This document shows positions 8,512-17,787 of a stretch of 64,000 nucleotides of DNA, one piece after another. Source of the DNA: Acidimicrobiaceae bacterium (GTDB taxonomy: Bacteria > Actinomycetota > Acidimicrobiia > Acidimicrobiales > RAAP-2); assembly GCA_003152015.1 (NCBI GenBank), contig PLZF01000096.1, positions 62,001 to 126,000 on the forward strand, in the 5' to 3' direction. Below the pieces are notes generated by a model. It did no database searches, was not told the DNA's origin, and saw only the letters and a program-made list of their open reading frames with translations. Each line of letters starts with the position of its first letter. The stretch's first letter is position 1. Made by a program: the position numbers and the translations under genes.

Positions 8512-9272
8512 GGGTCGAGCCGGGTAAAGCGGAACTTGATCAGCGCCTTCAATGCCCCGATTCCATCACGCCAGGTGATCTTCTTCCCTTCGGCGATCTC
8601 ACGTCCGGCATAGGAGATGGGCACTTCGTAGATGCGATACCCTTTCCGCAGGACCTTGGCGGTGATTTCGGGTTCAAAATCGAACCGGTCGGACTTGATG
8701 GTGATGCCCGAGATGACCTTCCGATCAAAGAGCTTGTAACAAGTCTCCATGTCCGAGAGCGTGGATGAATAGAGCACATTGGTCACCAGGGACAGGACAC
8801 GGTTGCCGATCCAGTGCGAAGGCAACATATTCATCCGCTCGCCGGTGAATCGACTGCCGTAGACGACCCGTGCCTTTCCTTTCAGGATGGGCTCAAGCAG
8901 CTTGGGCCAATCGTCGGGATCGTATTCGAGGTCCGCATCCTGAATGAGGACGAGGTCGCCCCGGACCTCGGCCAACCCGGTGCGGATCGCCGCCCCCTTG
9001 CCTTGGTTCACCGAGTGGTTCATCACTTTGACTGTCGAGTCCTCGATGGCGGCCAGCACCTTGTCGGTCCCGTCGGACGATCCGTCGTTGACAACGATGA
9101 CGTCGACGGTCAAGGGGATGTCGACGGCTCGAATCCGGCGGATCACTTCTGCCACCGTGTTGCGCTCGTTGTAGACGGGAACGATGACCGACAGCGTGGC
9201 GTAGACCGGGCCGGTGGCCGCGCCTTCCGCCTGCCCACCATCCATGCGTCCCGTCGGCTCGGCATTACTCAC
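8508..9272 (-). CDS. Glycosyltransferase family 2, polyprenol-phosphate mannosyl/glucosyltransferase-like
   Basis: A 254-residue DPM1-like enzyme with SVIVPVYNERNTV, VVNDGSSDGT, NQGKGAAIRTGL, QDADLEYDP (DxD) and YGSRFTG. No C-terminal transmembrane helices follow, so it is the soluble or peripheral form. It probably loads a sugar from UDP- or GDP-sugar onto a polyprenyl phosphate for envelope glycans. The GTG at 9272 has a good AAAGGGAG ribosome site about 9 bases upstream, and is preferred over an ATG-like start inside the upstream gene. Confidence 0.9.
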   Translation of the reverse strand: MSNAEPTGRMDGGQAEGAATGPVYATLSVIVPVYNERNTVAEVIRRIRAVDIPLTVDVIVVNDGSSDGTDKVLAAIEDSTVKVMNHSVNQGKGAAIRTGLAEVRGDLVLIQDADLEYDPDDWPKLLEPILKGKARVVYGSRFTGERMNMLPSHWIGNRVLSLVTNVLYSSTLSDMETCYKLFDRKVISGITIKSDRFDFEPEITAKVLRKGYRIYEVPISYAGREIAEGKKITWRDGIGALKALIKFRFTRLDP

Positions 9273-9300
9273 GACTCTGTCTCCCTTTGCATTCCATGTG

Positions 9301-10260
9301 TCACCCCGGCGTTCCCGTCGTCGCCCCATCGTTCCCGGCGAAAAAAGCGGCAGTGCGGGTTAGGCCTTCCTTGAGACCGGTGGTCGGTTCCCACCCCAAG
9401 GCACTCCTTGCCAACGTGATATCGGGTCGGCGCCGGGTCGGGTCGTCCAAGGGCAGGGGTTGGTGGACGATCGTCGACAGAGAGCCTGTCAGCTCGACGA
9501 CCGTCTGGGCCAGTTCGAGGACGGTGTACTCGTCAGGATTCCCGATGTTCACAGGTCCGGTGATGTCGGCGTCGAGCAGCGCGACCAACCCGGCGACCTC
9601 GTCGTCGACATAACACAGGCTCCGGGTCTGGCTGCCGTCGCCGTACACGGTCAGCGGTTCACCTCGCAGGGCCTGGAGCAGAAAGTTGGATACGACCCGG
9701 CCGTCGTCGGGGCGAAGCCGCGGCCCATAGGTATTGAAGATCCGGGCGATGCCGATGTTGGTCCCCCGCTCCCGGTGATGAGCCATGGTGAGCGCCTCGG
9801 CGAATCGTTTGGCCTCGTCGTACACGCTGCGAGGCCCCACCGGGTTCACGTTCCCCCAGTACGTCTCGGTCTGGGGATGGATGTCGGGGTCGCCATAGAC
9901 CTCGCTGGTCGATGCCAACAAGAACCTGGCTTCATGCCGCTCCGCCAGCTCGAGGCCCCGGCGGGTCCCTTCACTCCCGGCCGCCAGGGTTTGCAGCGGT
10001 CGGGCCAGGTAGTCGGGTGGCGATGCCGGGCTGGCCAAATGGAGCACGCCGGTGAGCGGGCCCTCGACCGGCACAGAGACGGAGATATCCGCTTCGACCA
10101 GGGAAAATGCCGGATGATCTGACAAATGTGTCACATTCGAGCGACGTCCGGTGGAGAAATCGTCCACACAGACCACCTCATCACCGCGACCGAGGAGCCG
10201 GTCGCAAAGGTGCGACCCGAGAAACCCGCTTCCACCCATCACCACATAGCGGCCGCTCAC
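9301..10260 (-). CDS. UDP-glucuronate decarboxylase (UDP-xylose synthase) family
   Basis: An extended SDR of 319 residues with GGSGFLGSHLCDRLL, VDDFSTGRRSNV, HLASPASPPDY, ASTSEVYGDP, YDEAKRFAEAL (YxxxK), RIFNTYGPRLRPDDGRVVSNF and YGDGSQTRS. The HLASPASPPDY and VSNF motifs distinguish UXS from other epimerases. It would convert UDP-glucuronate from the adjacent dehydrogenase to UDP-xylose. Start and upstream stop overlap by 4 bases (ATGA), so these two steps are translationally coupled. Confidence 0.92.
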   Translation of the reverse strand: MSGRYVVMGGSGFLGSHLCDRLLGRGDEVVCVDDFSTGRRSNVTHLSDHPAFSLVEADISVSVPVEGPLTGVLHLASPASPPDYLARPLQTLAAGSEGTRRGLELAERHEARFLLASTSEVYGDPDIHPQTETYWGNVNPVGPRSVYDEAKRFAEALTMAHHRERGTNIGIARIFNTYGPRLRPDDGRVVSNFLLQALRGEPLTVYGDGSQTRSLCYVDDEVAGLVALLDADITGPVNIGNPDEYTVLELAQTVVELTGSLSTIVHQPLPLDDPTRRRPDITLARSALGWEPTTGLKEGLTRTAAFFAGNDGATTGTPG

Positions 10261-11771
10261 CGGCGGCCGATCCCCGTGTAGTCGAATCCAATACGGCGCA
10301 GCTGAGCCGGGTCAAGCAAGTTGCGGGCATCGACCACCACCGGTGCCACCAGGCGCTCCCGAACCCGGGAGAAATCGAGCCATCGGAACTCGTCCCATTC
10401 GGTCAAGACCACCACAGCGGTAGCCCCCTCGCAGGCGGCGTAGGCATCGGAGAAGGCACGGACCGAATCATCGAGGGTGGCAACCGTGCCACCGGCCTCG
10501 GAGCGGCTCAGCTCCTCCACCGGGGCCGACGACTTTCCCGACGGAATCTTCACCGTGGGGTCGAACGCCTGGACGGTGGCTCCCTCGGCAACCAGGCGTT
10601 TTATGATCTCGACCGACGGCGAGTTTCGCAGGTCGTCGGTTCCGGCCTTGAAGGTCAGACCCCACACCGCGATCACGGCACCGGCCAGGTCACCCCCGGT
10701 CGGCGTTAGCGCATCGACAGACGCAGAAGTGGCCCGGGCCACTGCCCGTTTCACTTTGTCGACCACCCGGGCGAACTGCTCTTCATTGGTAGAAATGGCG
10801 CCGCGAAGGAAGGAAAAATCGTATCCGGCCTGTTCAGCGATACGGACGAGGGCGCGGGTGTCCTTGGGTAGGCAACTCCCTCCCCAGCCGGGGCCCGGCC
10901 GGAGGAACTCGAACCCGATCCGCTTGTCATAGCCGAGCCCGAGGATGACGTCGCGTACGTCAGCCCCGACGGCTTCACACAGGCCGGCTACCGCATTGAC
11001 GAAACTGAGCTTGGTGGCCAAAAACGCGTTGGCAGCGTATTTGATCGTCTCCGCGGTGGCGGCATCGGTGATAAGGAGGGGGGCATGAGTCCCGGCGAAA
11101 AGCTCCCCGACCCGAGCGGCGGCAGCCTGATCGGCGGCGCCAACCACAAGGCGCTCAGGGTGGAGGCTGTCCGCCACCGCGGTCCCTTCCCGCAGGAACT
11201 CGGGGTTCGACACCACGGTGATGTCATGTCGGCCGAGCACCCGCTCGACCACCAACGTCGAACCTACCGGAACCGTTGACTTGTTGACGATGATGGTGCC
11301 GGGGGCCAGGTGTGGTGCGATCTCTTTGGCCACAGATTCCACAAAGGAAAGGTCGGCCGAGCCGTCTTCACGCTGAGGTGTCGGTACGCAGAGGAAGACG
11401 AACTCGGCGTCAGCCACCGCGCTGGTGGCACCCACCACGAAATTCAATCGTCCTGCGGCTTGACCCTCACGCACCAAATCCTCGAGGTGAGCCTCGACGA
11501 TCGGCACGTTGCCCTTTCGGAGAAGCGCAATCTTGTCAGGATCGGTATCGCCACAGGTCACCCGGTGACCGAGGTGGGCAAGGGTGGCGGCAGTGGGAAG
11601 CCCGACGTAACCCACCCCGATGACGGCAATGACATGTCCGTGGCCGTGGGGCAGAACCCGAACGGCAGCACCCCTTTGACCAAAGTAGGCACCCGGGCTA
11701 CCGGCTTCGGGATCACCCTTTCCTCGGCCTCCAGTTGCCCCGAATACCCCGCTCCTGCCTGACTCCTTCAT
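10257..11771 (-). CDS. UDP-glucose 6-dehydrogenase
   Basis: This enzyme oxidises UDP-glucose to UDP-glucuronate with two NAD+. It has IAVIGVGYVGLPTAATLA (Rossmann), PTPQREDGSADLSFV, NKSTVPVGST, NPEFLREGTAV, the catalytic loop GPGWGGSCLPKDTRAL with Cys, and a C-terminal NAD-like domain (WGLTFKAGTDDLRNSP). At 504 residues it is longer than usual. About 45 N-terminal residues precede the Rossmann strand because no standard start codon lies closer; an even longer GTG start at 11819 is possible. It feeds the next gene. Confidence 0.92.
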   Translation of the reverse strand: MKESGRSGVFGATGGRGKGDPEAGSPGAYFGQRGAAVRVLPHGHGHVIAVIGVGYVGLPTAATLAHLGHRVTCGDTDPDKIALLRKGNVPIVEAHLEDLVREGQAAGRLNFVVGATSAVADAEFVFLCVPTPQREDGSADLSFVESVAKEIAPHLAPGTIIVNKSTVPVGSTLVVERVLGRHDITVVSNPEFLREGTAVADSLHPERLVVGAADQAAAARVGELFAGTHAPLLITDAATAETIKYAANAFLATKLSFVNAVAGLCEAVGADVRDVILGLGYDKRIGFEFLRPGPGWGGSCLPKDTRALVRIAEQAGYDFSFLRGAISTNEEQFARVVDKVKRAVARATSASVDALTPTGGDLAGAVIAVWGLTFKAGTDDLRNSPSVEIIKRLVAEGATVQAFDPTVKIPSGKSSAPVEELSRSEAGGTVATLDDSVRAFSDAYAACEGATAVVVLTEWDEFRWLDFSRVRERLVAPVVVDARNLLDPAQLRRIGFDYTGIGRR

Positions 11772-11856
11772 CTTGATCCCATCGTTATCGGTGCCTTCAT
11801 CGGTACTTCCACGTCGCACGATGTCATTGCTTCGGCATCATCGTCCATATCGTCGA

Positions 11857-12789
11857 TCAGCCGCGTTCCGCCACCGCCGGAAGCACCTCGACCAGACGGG
11901 TCAGCGATTCGGTCCACTCCGGCAGCAGGGCCAGCCCCGACAATCGCAGTGCGGCGTTGTCCAGCCTCGAGTTGGCCGGACGGGGAGCGGGTCGGGGCGG
12001 GTCGAGATCTCCGGTGGCAATCGGCTCTACCCGCTCAGGGTCGAGCCCGGCCGCAGACAGCGTGGCCCGGGCGAACCCGAACCAGGTTGTCTCGCCCTGG
12101 TTGGTGATGTGGAACGTCCCCGGACGGCGGTCGAGTGCCAGCCCCACGATGGCGGAAGCCAAATCGGCGGTGAAGGTCGGTGTCCCGCGCTGATCATCCA
12201 CGAATCGCAGTGGGCCATCTCCGGGGCCCATGGCCAGCCGGAGCACCGTCTTGACCATGTTCGCCCCATGGGCGCCACTCACCCAGGCGGTGCGGACCAC
12301 GGTGGCGTCGCCACCACTGACGGCCGCCACCTCGTGCTCACCGCCCAGCTTGCTCCGCCCGTAGACGGACTGTGGATTGGTGGCGTCCCATTCCACGTAG
12401 GGCCGGTCCAGAGTCCCGTCGAAGACATAGTCGGTGGAGACATAGAGGATGTGGGCGCCCACCCGACGGGACGCCTCGGCCACATGACGGGTACCCATGG
12501 CGTTGACCGCGAACGCGGTATCGGGGTCTGACTCGCACGCGTCCACCGCGGTGAGCGCTCCACCATGGATGACGATATTGGGCCGGAATGACTCGAACGC
12601 CTCCCCCACTGCCGTCCGATTGACCACGTCAAGCGTGTCGATGTCCGTGGAGAGTATGTCGATGTCACCGGCGCCGTGTCCGGCCGGCAGCGCCCCGCCG
12701 TCGGGCATCGCTCCAGCTAAGACATCCCGAACATCGCGACCCAGCTGGCCGTTTCCACCGGTCACCAGCACCCGGAGCCGGGAGCTCAC
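11857..12789 (-). CDS. rmlD: dTDP-4-dehydrorhamnose reductase
   Basis: About 310 residues; it performs the last step of dTDP-L-rhamnose synthesis. Visible are LVTGGNGQLGRDV, HGGALTAVDACESDPDTAFAVNAMGTRHVAEA, YVSTDYVFDG and SVYGRSKLGGE (YxxxK). The GTG at 12789 overlaps the rmlB stop as GTGA. The open frame continues further upstream opposite rmlB's own frame, but that Arg-rich part is a shadow. Rhamnose is probably used by the WbbL-like transferase downstream. Confidence 0.93.
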   Translation of the reverse strand: MSSRLRVLVTGGNGQLGRDVRDVLAGAMPDGGALPAGHGAGDIDILSTDIDTLDVVNRTAVGEAFESFRPNIVIHGGALTAVDACESDPDTAFAVNAMGTRHVAEASRRVGAHILYVSTDYVFDGTLDRPYVEWDATNPQSVYGRSKLGGEHEVAAVSGGDATVVRTAWVSGAHGANMVKTVLRLAMGPGDGPLRFVDDQRGTPTFTADLASAIVGLALDRRPGTFHITNQGETTWFGFARATLSAAGLDPERVEPIATGDLDPPRPAPRPANSRLDNAALRLSGLALLPEWTESLTRLVEVLPAVAERG

Positions 12790-13817
12790 GACCCTGAGCC
12801 GGGGCCGCCCGTGCTCGGGCCCACCCACGCTCCTTCGAGCACGGGCGCCCGGTCGATCAATGGCTCCCACCACGACCGGTGATCGGCGTACCAGCCGACG
12901 GTGGCGGCCAAGCCTTCCGCGAAGGGAACGGTCGGCTCCCAGCCCAGTGCGGTGCGGATCTTGGATGAATCGAGCAGGTAACGGCGATCGTGGCCGGGTC
13001 GGTCGGGCACGATCTCTTTGAGGGACTGGGGGCGACCGGTGGCGGCCAAGACCGCGTCGGCGATCTCTTCGATGCTGGCTTCGACGCCACTTCCCACGTT
13101 GTAGGTCTCCCCAACCTCGCCGTGCTGGAGCACCAGCTCGACGGCGCGGCAGTGGTCGTCGACGTGGAGCCACTCGCGTCGGTTCTGGGTCGAGGCATAG
13201 AGAGGCAGCGGTTGGTCGTTCAACGCCTTGGTCGTGAAGAGGGGGATGACTTTCTCGGGGAACTGGTAGGGGCCGTAATTATTGCAACAGTTGGTGATGG
13301 TGGCGGGAAGCCCGAAGGTCTCTGCGTAGGCGCGGACCGCATGGTCAGCACCTGCCTTGGATGCGTTATACGGAGTTCGCGGCCGATAGGGCGTGGACTC
13401 GGTGAACAGCTCGGCGGAGTCGAGGGGGAGGTCTCCGTAGACCTCGCAGGTGGAGATGTGATGGAACCGGGAGACTCCGTGGCGACGGGCCGCCTCGGCC
13501 AATGTCTGGGTGCCAAGGACGTTGGTACGGAAAAAGCGGGCCGGATCCAGGATGGCCAAGCTGTTATGAGACTCGGCGGCAAAGTTCACGATCACGTCGA
13601 TCTGGTACTCGGTCAACACCTCGGTCATGAGGTCGAGATTCCCGATATCCCCGTGGACGAACGAGCACCTGTCCTCCACGTCGATCAAATTGGGCCGATT
13701 ACCTGCGTAGGTCAGCGCGTCGAGGGCGACCACCGTGTCATCGCCGTGGCGCTCTATCCAGTAACGCACGAAGTTGGATCCAATGAAGCCGGCAGCGCCG
13801 GTGACCAGTAGTCGCAT
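12786..13817 (-). CDS. rmlB: dTDP-glucose 4,6-dehydratase
   Basis: A 343-residue extended SDR with VTGAAGFIGSNFVRYW, DALTYAGNRPNL, FAAESHNS, HISTCEVYGDLP, and TPYNASKAGADH carrying the catalytic Tyr/Lys. NCCNNYGPYQFPEKVIPLF is diagnostic of RmlB. It is the first gene of the minus-strand glycan block. A TATAAA hexamer about 19-24 bases upstream of the start could be a promoter element. Confidence 0.95.
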   Translation of the reverse strand: MRLLVTGAAGFIGSNFVRYWIERHGDDTVVALDALTYAGNRPNLIDVEDRCSFVHGDIGNLDLMTEVLTEYQIDVIVNFAAESHNSLAILDPARFFRTNVLGTQTLAEAARRHGVSRFHHISTCEVYGDLPLDSAELFTESTPYRPRTPYNASKAGADHAVRAYAETFGLPATITNCCNNYGPYQFPEKVIPLFTTKALNDQPLPLYASTQNRREWLHVDDHCRAVELVLQHGEVGETYNVGSGVEASIEEIADAVLAATGRPQSLKEIVPDRPGHDRRYLLDSSKIRTALGWEPTVPFAEGLAATVGWYADHRSWWEPLIDRAPVLEGAWVGPSTGGPGSGS

Positions 13818-13835
13818 AATCGGGGCAGCCTACTC

Positions 13836-13841
13836 TTTATA
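13836..13841 (-). promoter_or_regulatory. Possible -10 element of the glycan operon
   Basis: TATAAA on the minus strand, ending about 18 bases before the rmlB ATG. No good -35 hexamer is seen at the expected distance. Placement at the head of the operon is the main support. Confidence 0.3.
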
Positions 13842-13849
13842 CCGCTCCC

Positions 13850-13868
13850 ACCTGGGAGAAACCCAGGT
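13850..13868 (-). terminator. Hairpin between birA and rmlB
   Basis: A perfect 7-bp inverted repeat (ACCTGGG / CCCAGGT) with a 5-base loop, directly after the birA stop. There is no T-run after it on the minus strand, so it is a weak candidate terminator or an RNA-end stabiliser. Confidence 0.4.
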
Positions 13869-14657
13869 TCAACCCGCCGGTCGGAGATGCAGAACGTCGC
13901 CCGCCACCACGGTGCGGGAACCACTCCAGGTGGCCACCACCAAATGACCCTCGTCGGTCACATCGGTGGCCATTCCCTCGAATCCCCCACCGGCCAACTC
14001 GACCCGCACCTGCGAGCCGATGGTCACGCAACGTCGCCGTAGGTCAGACGCTTGCTCAGCCCGGCCTTCGGGCGTGCCCAACGATGTGGCCCGGGGACCC
14101 AACGCCGCCAACAGGGCATGAAGCAGAGCTGACCGGTCCACCGGGCGCCCGGCCTCTTGCTGAAGCGATGTCGCCGTCCCGACCAGATCCCCGGGTAGGT
14201 CGGCATCCGACAACGGCCAGCCCACATTGATCCCGATTCCCACCACGATCGGCGGATATCCGTGCGCCTGGGGCCCAGCCAGATCGGCCTCGGCCAATAC
14301 CCCGGCCAGCTTGCGGCCGTCCGCCCCGAGAAGGTCATTCGGCCACTTGATGCCCGGAGTCACCCCGGATTCAGCGATGATGGCATCCACCGCCGCCAAC
14401 CCCACCACGGCGCTGGCCAGGTGGCGAGCCTCCGGGGGAAGACCCAGTCTCAGTAGCACGGAGACCAGCAGGTTGGAGCCTGCCGGCGCCTCCCAACGGC
14501 GCCCGAGCCGACCACGACCGGCCAACTGGTGGTCAGCCACCGCCACCACCCCATGTGGAGCCCCGCCTCGGGCCTCGTCAAGCAGGTAACGATTGGTCGA
14601 GTCAATCGATTGGAACCATCGAATATCGGTAAAGCTGGGGTCCGGCACGGTGTCCAC
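13869..14657 (-). CDS. birA: Biotin--[acetyl-CoA-carboxylase] ligase
   Basis: A 262-residue class I-type ligase without an N-terminal DNA-binding domain, so it is probably an enzyme only. Motifs: SIDSTNRYLLD, DHQLAGRGRLGRRWEAPAG (biotinyl-AMP loop, GRGRxGR), KWPNDLL, and GIGINV. The C-terminal SH3-like domain (GSQVRVEL...GHLVVATW) is present. It lies head-to-head with the carboxylase gene whose BCCP domain it would biotinylate; the 110-base gap between them holds both promoters. Confidence 0.94.
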   Translation of the reverse strand: MDTVPDPSFTDIRWFQSIDSTNRYLLDEARGGAPHGVVAVADHQLAGRGRLGRRWEAPAGSNLLVSVLLRLGLPPEARHLASAVVGLAAVDAIIAESGVTPGIKWPNDLLGADGRKLAGVLAEADLAGPQAHGYPPIVVGIGINVGWPLSDADLPGDLVGTATSLQQEAGRPVDRSALLHALLAALGPRATSLGTPEGRAEQASDLRRRCVTIGSQVRVELAGGGFEGMATDVTDEGHLVVATWSGSRTVVAGDVLHLRPAG

Positions 14658-14767
14658 CTTACGATTGCACGACTCGACGTGGCACGCACCCTTCGAGCCG
14701 TGCCAGTGTTGTAGCGCCTGTCAACGGTCACCAGACAGTTGATTTCATCTGATTCGAAAGGCTCAGC

Positions 14768-16555
14768 GTGCTCAAGAAGGTTCTCATCGCAAACCGGGGG
14801 GAGATCGCCGTCAGGGTCATCCGGACCTGTCGCGAAATGGGAGTGGCCACGGTGGCCGTCTACTCCGAACTCGACCGGGACGCGCTCCATGTGCGGTTGG
14901 CCGATGAGGCGTACGCACTCGGTGGCCAGACGGCCGCGGAGAGCTACCTCAACACCGAGGCGATTCTGGACGCCATCGAGAAGAGCGGTGCCGACGCCGT
15001 GCACCCCGGGTACGGATTCTTCTCGGAGAACACCGACTTCGCCCGAGCCATCACCGAGCGGGGCGTAACGTTCATCGGTCCCCCGCCCGAAGCCATCGAA
15101 GTCATGGGTGACAAGATCAGTTCGCGCCATGCCGCCGAGCGAGCCGGAGTCTCGGGGGTGCCCGGACGCTCCGAAGTGTTGACCTCGTCCGATGAGGTGG
15201 TCGCCTTCGGGAACGAGTTCGGTTGGCCGGTCGCCATCAAAGCGGCCTACGGAGGCGGCGGCCGGGGCATGAAGGTTGTGCAGGGACCCGCCGAAGCGGC
15301 GGACGCCCTGGAGTCGGCCATGCGCGAGGCGCTCTCCTCCTTCGGACGTGACGAGTGTTACCTCGAGCGCTACCTGGCCTGGCCTCGCCACGTCGAAATG
15401 CAGATCATCGCCGACGCCCATGGCCACACACTGTGGCTGGGTGAACGCGACTGTTCGGCCCAGCGCCGCCATCAGAAGTTGGTGGAAGAGAGCCCCGCCC
15501 CCGACTTCCCCGACGACGTAAGGCAGGCCATGGGTGAAGCTTCGGTGAAAGTGGCCGAGGCGTGCGGCTATGTGAACGCCGGCACCGTCGAGTTCCTCTG
15601 CCAGGAAGGTGAGTTCTTCTTCCTCGAGATGAATACCCGGCTACAGGTCGAGCACCCGGTCACCGAGCTGGTCACGGGCCTCGACCTGGTCGAATGGCAG
15701 TTGCGGGTGGCCTCGGGCGAGCCCCTCGGGTTTGGTCAGGATGACGTCCGCCGAGACGGGCACGCCATCGAGGTGCGCATCAACGCCGAGAATCCGGCCG
15801 GGGGTGCCTTCACCCCGTCTCCTGGGACCATCACCCGGTTCGTGACCCCGGGAGGCCCGGGGGTCCGGCTCGATTCCGGTTACGCCTCCGGCGACACCGT
15901 GAGCCAGTACTACGACAACCTCATCGCCAAATTGGTGGTGTGGGGCCACGACCGGGAGTCGGCCCGAAAGCGGATGCTCAGGGCCATCGAGGAGACGGTC
16001 ATCGAGGGGGTGGCCACCACCCTTCCTGCCGACGTGGCGATCCTTTCCCATCCGGACTTCGCCAATGCCAAGCACTCCACCAACTGGGTGGAGCAGTCGT
16101 TGGACCTGAGCGGAGTGAGCGCCGATGTGTCCGCCCCGGTAGTCGAACCGGTGGCCGACGGTGACGAACCGGTGGCCAGGGTGCTGCGCGAGGTCACCGC
16201 CGAGGTCGACGGTCGTCGCTATCAGGTGAAGCTGTGGGTGCCCGATCTCGGTGACCCGGTGGCCGTGGCCGGTGGCGGCGGTTCCACCGCCCGGTCGAAT
16301 GCCGGCCCCAAGCGTCCGAAAGCGGCATCGGCCGGGTCCGGCTCCGGCACCGTGGCCGTGCCCATGCAAGGCACCATCATCAAGGTGTTGGTTGACGTGG
16401 GCCACGCGGTCGAAGTCGGCCAGACGGTCTGCATCCTCGAGGCGATGAAGATGGAGAACAACGTGAATGCCGAAAGGGGCGGAACTGTGAAAGAGGTCAA
16501 GGTGAAGGCCGGTGACGCGGTAGGGCCGGGCGACATCATCGCCCATATCGAATAA
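14768..16555 (+). CDS. Acetyl-/propionyl-CoA carboxylase alpha chain (biotin carboxylase plus BCCP)
   Basis: A 595-residue protein. Residues 1-450 are biotin carboxylase: KVLIANRGEIAVRVIRTCREMG, the glycine-rich ATP-grasp loop YGGGGRGMKVV, RDCSAQRRHQKLVEE and EMNTRLQVEHPVTE. An Ala/Gly-rich linker precedes the BCCP domain with the biotinylated lysine in EAMKMENN. The start is a GTG. No carboxyltransferase beta gene is in the window. Together with the mutase at 21.6-23.2 kb it suggests propionyl-CoA to methylmalonyl-CoA metabolism, although acetyl-CoA is equally possible as substrate. Confidence 0.94.
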   Translation: MLKKVLIANRGEIAVRVIRTCREMGVATVAVYSELDRDALHVRLADEAYALGGQTAAESYLNTEAILDAIEKSGADAVHPGYGFFSENTDFARAITERGVTFIGPPPEAIEVMGDKISSRHAAERAGVSGVPGRSEVLTSSDEVVAFGNEFGWPVAIKAAYGGGGRGMKVVQGPAEAADALESAMREALSSFGRDECYLERYLAWPRHVEMQIIADAHGHTLWLGERDCSAQRRHQKLVEESPAPDFPDDVRQAMGEASVKVAEACGYVNAGTVEFLCQEGEFFFLEMNTRLQVEHPVTELVTGLDLVEWQLRVASGEPLGFGQDDVRRDGHAIEVRINAENPAGGAFTPSPGTITRFVTPGGPGVRLDSGYASGDTVSQYYDNLIAKLVVWGHDRESARKRMLRAIEETVIEGVATTLPADVAILSHPDFANAKHSTNWVEQSLDLSGVSADVSAPVVEPVADGDEPVARVLREVTAEVDGRRYQVKLWVPDLGDPVAVAGGGGSTARSNAGPKRPKAASAGSGSGTVAVPMQGTIIKVLVDVGHAVEVGQTVCILEAMKMENNVNAERGGTVKEVKVKAGDAVGPGDIIAHIE

Positions 16556-16629
16556 CCGCTCACCTCACTGCACACCTCATTTCTCACTCCACCTCACCGC
16601 ATACCCAGAATCCCGGTCGGAAGGCACAG

Positions 16630-17787
16630 ATGGCAGATCTGAAGGAATGCGCCCGGGCGGCCATCGACGACAAGCTAGGCGACCTGGTCCGCCTGAGCCA
16701 CACAATCCACGGACATCCCGAGACGGCGTTCGAGGAGAAGCAAGCGGCAACGTGGACCGCTGGCGCCCTGGCTGACGGCGGCTTTTCCGTCACCGAAGGG
16801 GTGGCCGGGCTCCCGACCGCCTTCGATGCCCGATTCGGGTCAGGTCCGCTGACGGTGGCGGTCTGTGCCGAGTACGACGCCCTTCCGGGTGTGGGTCACG
16901 CCTGTGGACACAACATCATCGCCGCCACCGCAGTCGGCGCCGGCCTGGGGTTGGCGGCGGTGGCCGACGATCTGGGCCTCACCGTGCGGGTGCTGGGGAC
17001 CCCGGCCGAGGAAGGTGGCGGGGGCAAGGTGTTGATGCTCGACGCCGGCGTCTTCGACGGGGTCCAGGCCGCCATGATGGTCCATCCGTGGCCCACCGAC
17101 CGGTTGCAGGCGGCCTGCCTGGCCGTCGCCCACTTCGATGTGGCCTTCACCGGGAGAGGCGCCCACGCCTCGGCCGCCCCATGGGAAGGCATCAACGCCG
17201 GGGATGCCATGGTGATCGCCCAGGTGGCCCTCGGTTTGTTGCGTCAGCAGCTCCCGCCCCATGACCAGGTGCACGGCGTGGTCACCGATGGCGGAGCCGC
17301 GGCCAACATCATCCCGGCCCGGGTGACCGGACGGTTCATGTGCAGGTCCTCCACCTTGGAGACGTTGGAGACCCTCGAGGCCCGGGTCCGGGCCTGCTTT
17401 GAAGCGGGTGGGTTGGCCTCGGGTTCGACGGTCACCTACGAGCGGTTGGCTCCTGATTACTCGCATATGGAGAGTGATCTCGGCTTGTTGAACGCCTACC
17501 GCGCCAACGCCGAACAGCTGGGTCGGTCTTTCGGCCTCGATGACGCCGACGCGCCACGGCCGACGCTCTCGACCGACATGGCCAATGTGTCGTTGGCGAT
17601 TCCCACCATCCACCCGCTGCTCGGCATCGATGCCGCCGGGTCGGTGAATCATCAACCCGAGTTCGCCGCTGCCTGCATCACCGCCTCGGCCGACGCCGCC
17701 GTCCGGGATGGCGCCCTGGCCATGGCGTGGACGGTCATCGACGCCGCCGGTCCGGGGCCATTGCGGGATCGCCTGCTGGCCGGCTGA
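16630..17787 (+). CDS. M20 family amidohydrolase / aminoacylase-like metallopeptidase
   Basis: A 385-residue M20D-type enzyme. It has VAVCAEYDALPGVGHACGHN (metal ligands), GTPAEEGGGGK with the catalytic Glu pair, a dimerisation insert (AHFDVAFTGRGAHASAAPWEGINAGDAM), and a late His region HPLLGIDAAG. It matches the AbgB/amidohydrolase branch that hydrolyses N-acyl or p-aminobenzoyl-glutamate bonds. Actual substrate is unknown. It follows the carboxylase by 74 bases on the same strand and may be co-transcribed. Confidence 0.88.
   Translation: MADLKECARAAIDDKLGDLVRLSHTIHGHPETAFEEKQAATWTAGALADGGFSVTEGVAGLPTAFDARFGSGPLTVAVCAEYDALPGVGHACGHNIIAATAVGAGLGLAAVADDLGLTVRVLGTPAEEGGGGKVLMLDAGVFDGVQAAMMVHPWPTDRLQAACLAVAHFDVAFTGRGAHASAAPWEGINAGDAMVIAQVALGLLRQQLPPHDQVHGVVTDGGAAANIIPARVTGRFMCRSSTLETLETLEARVRACFEAGGLASGSTVTYERLAPDYSHMESDLGLLNAYRANAEQLGRSFGLDDADAPRPTLSTDMANVSLAIPTIHPLLGIDAAGSVNHQPEFAAACITASADAAVRDGALAMAWTVIDAAGPGPLRDRLLAG

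Noticed and set aside
12790-13173. Long N-terminal extension of RmlD
   Set aside because: The extra residues are Arg-rich shadow of rmlB; the GTGA overlap at 12786-12789 gives a normal RmlD start.
14681-14704. GGCACG/CGTGCC inverted repeat between birA and the carboxylase gene as a BirA operator
   Set aside because: Only six base pairs with a 12-base gap, and this BirA has no DNA-binding domain.
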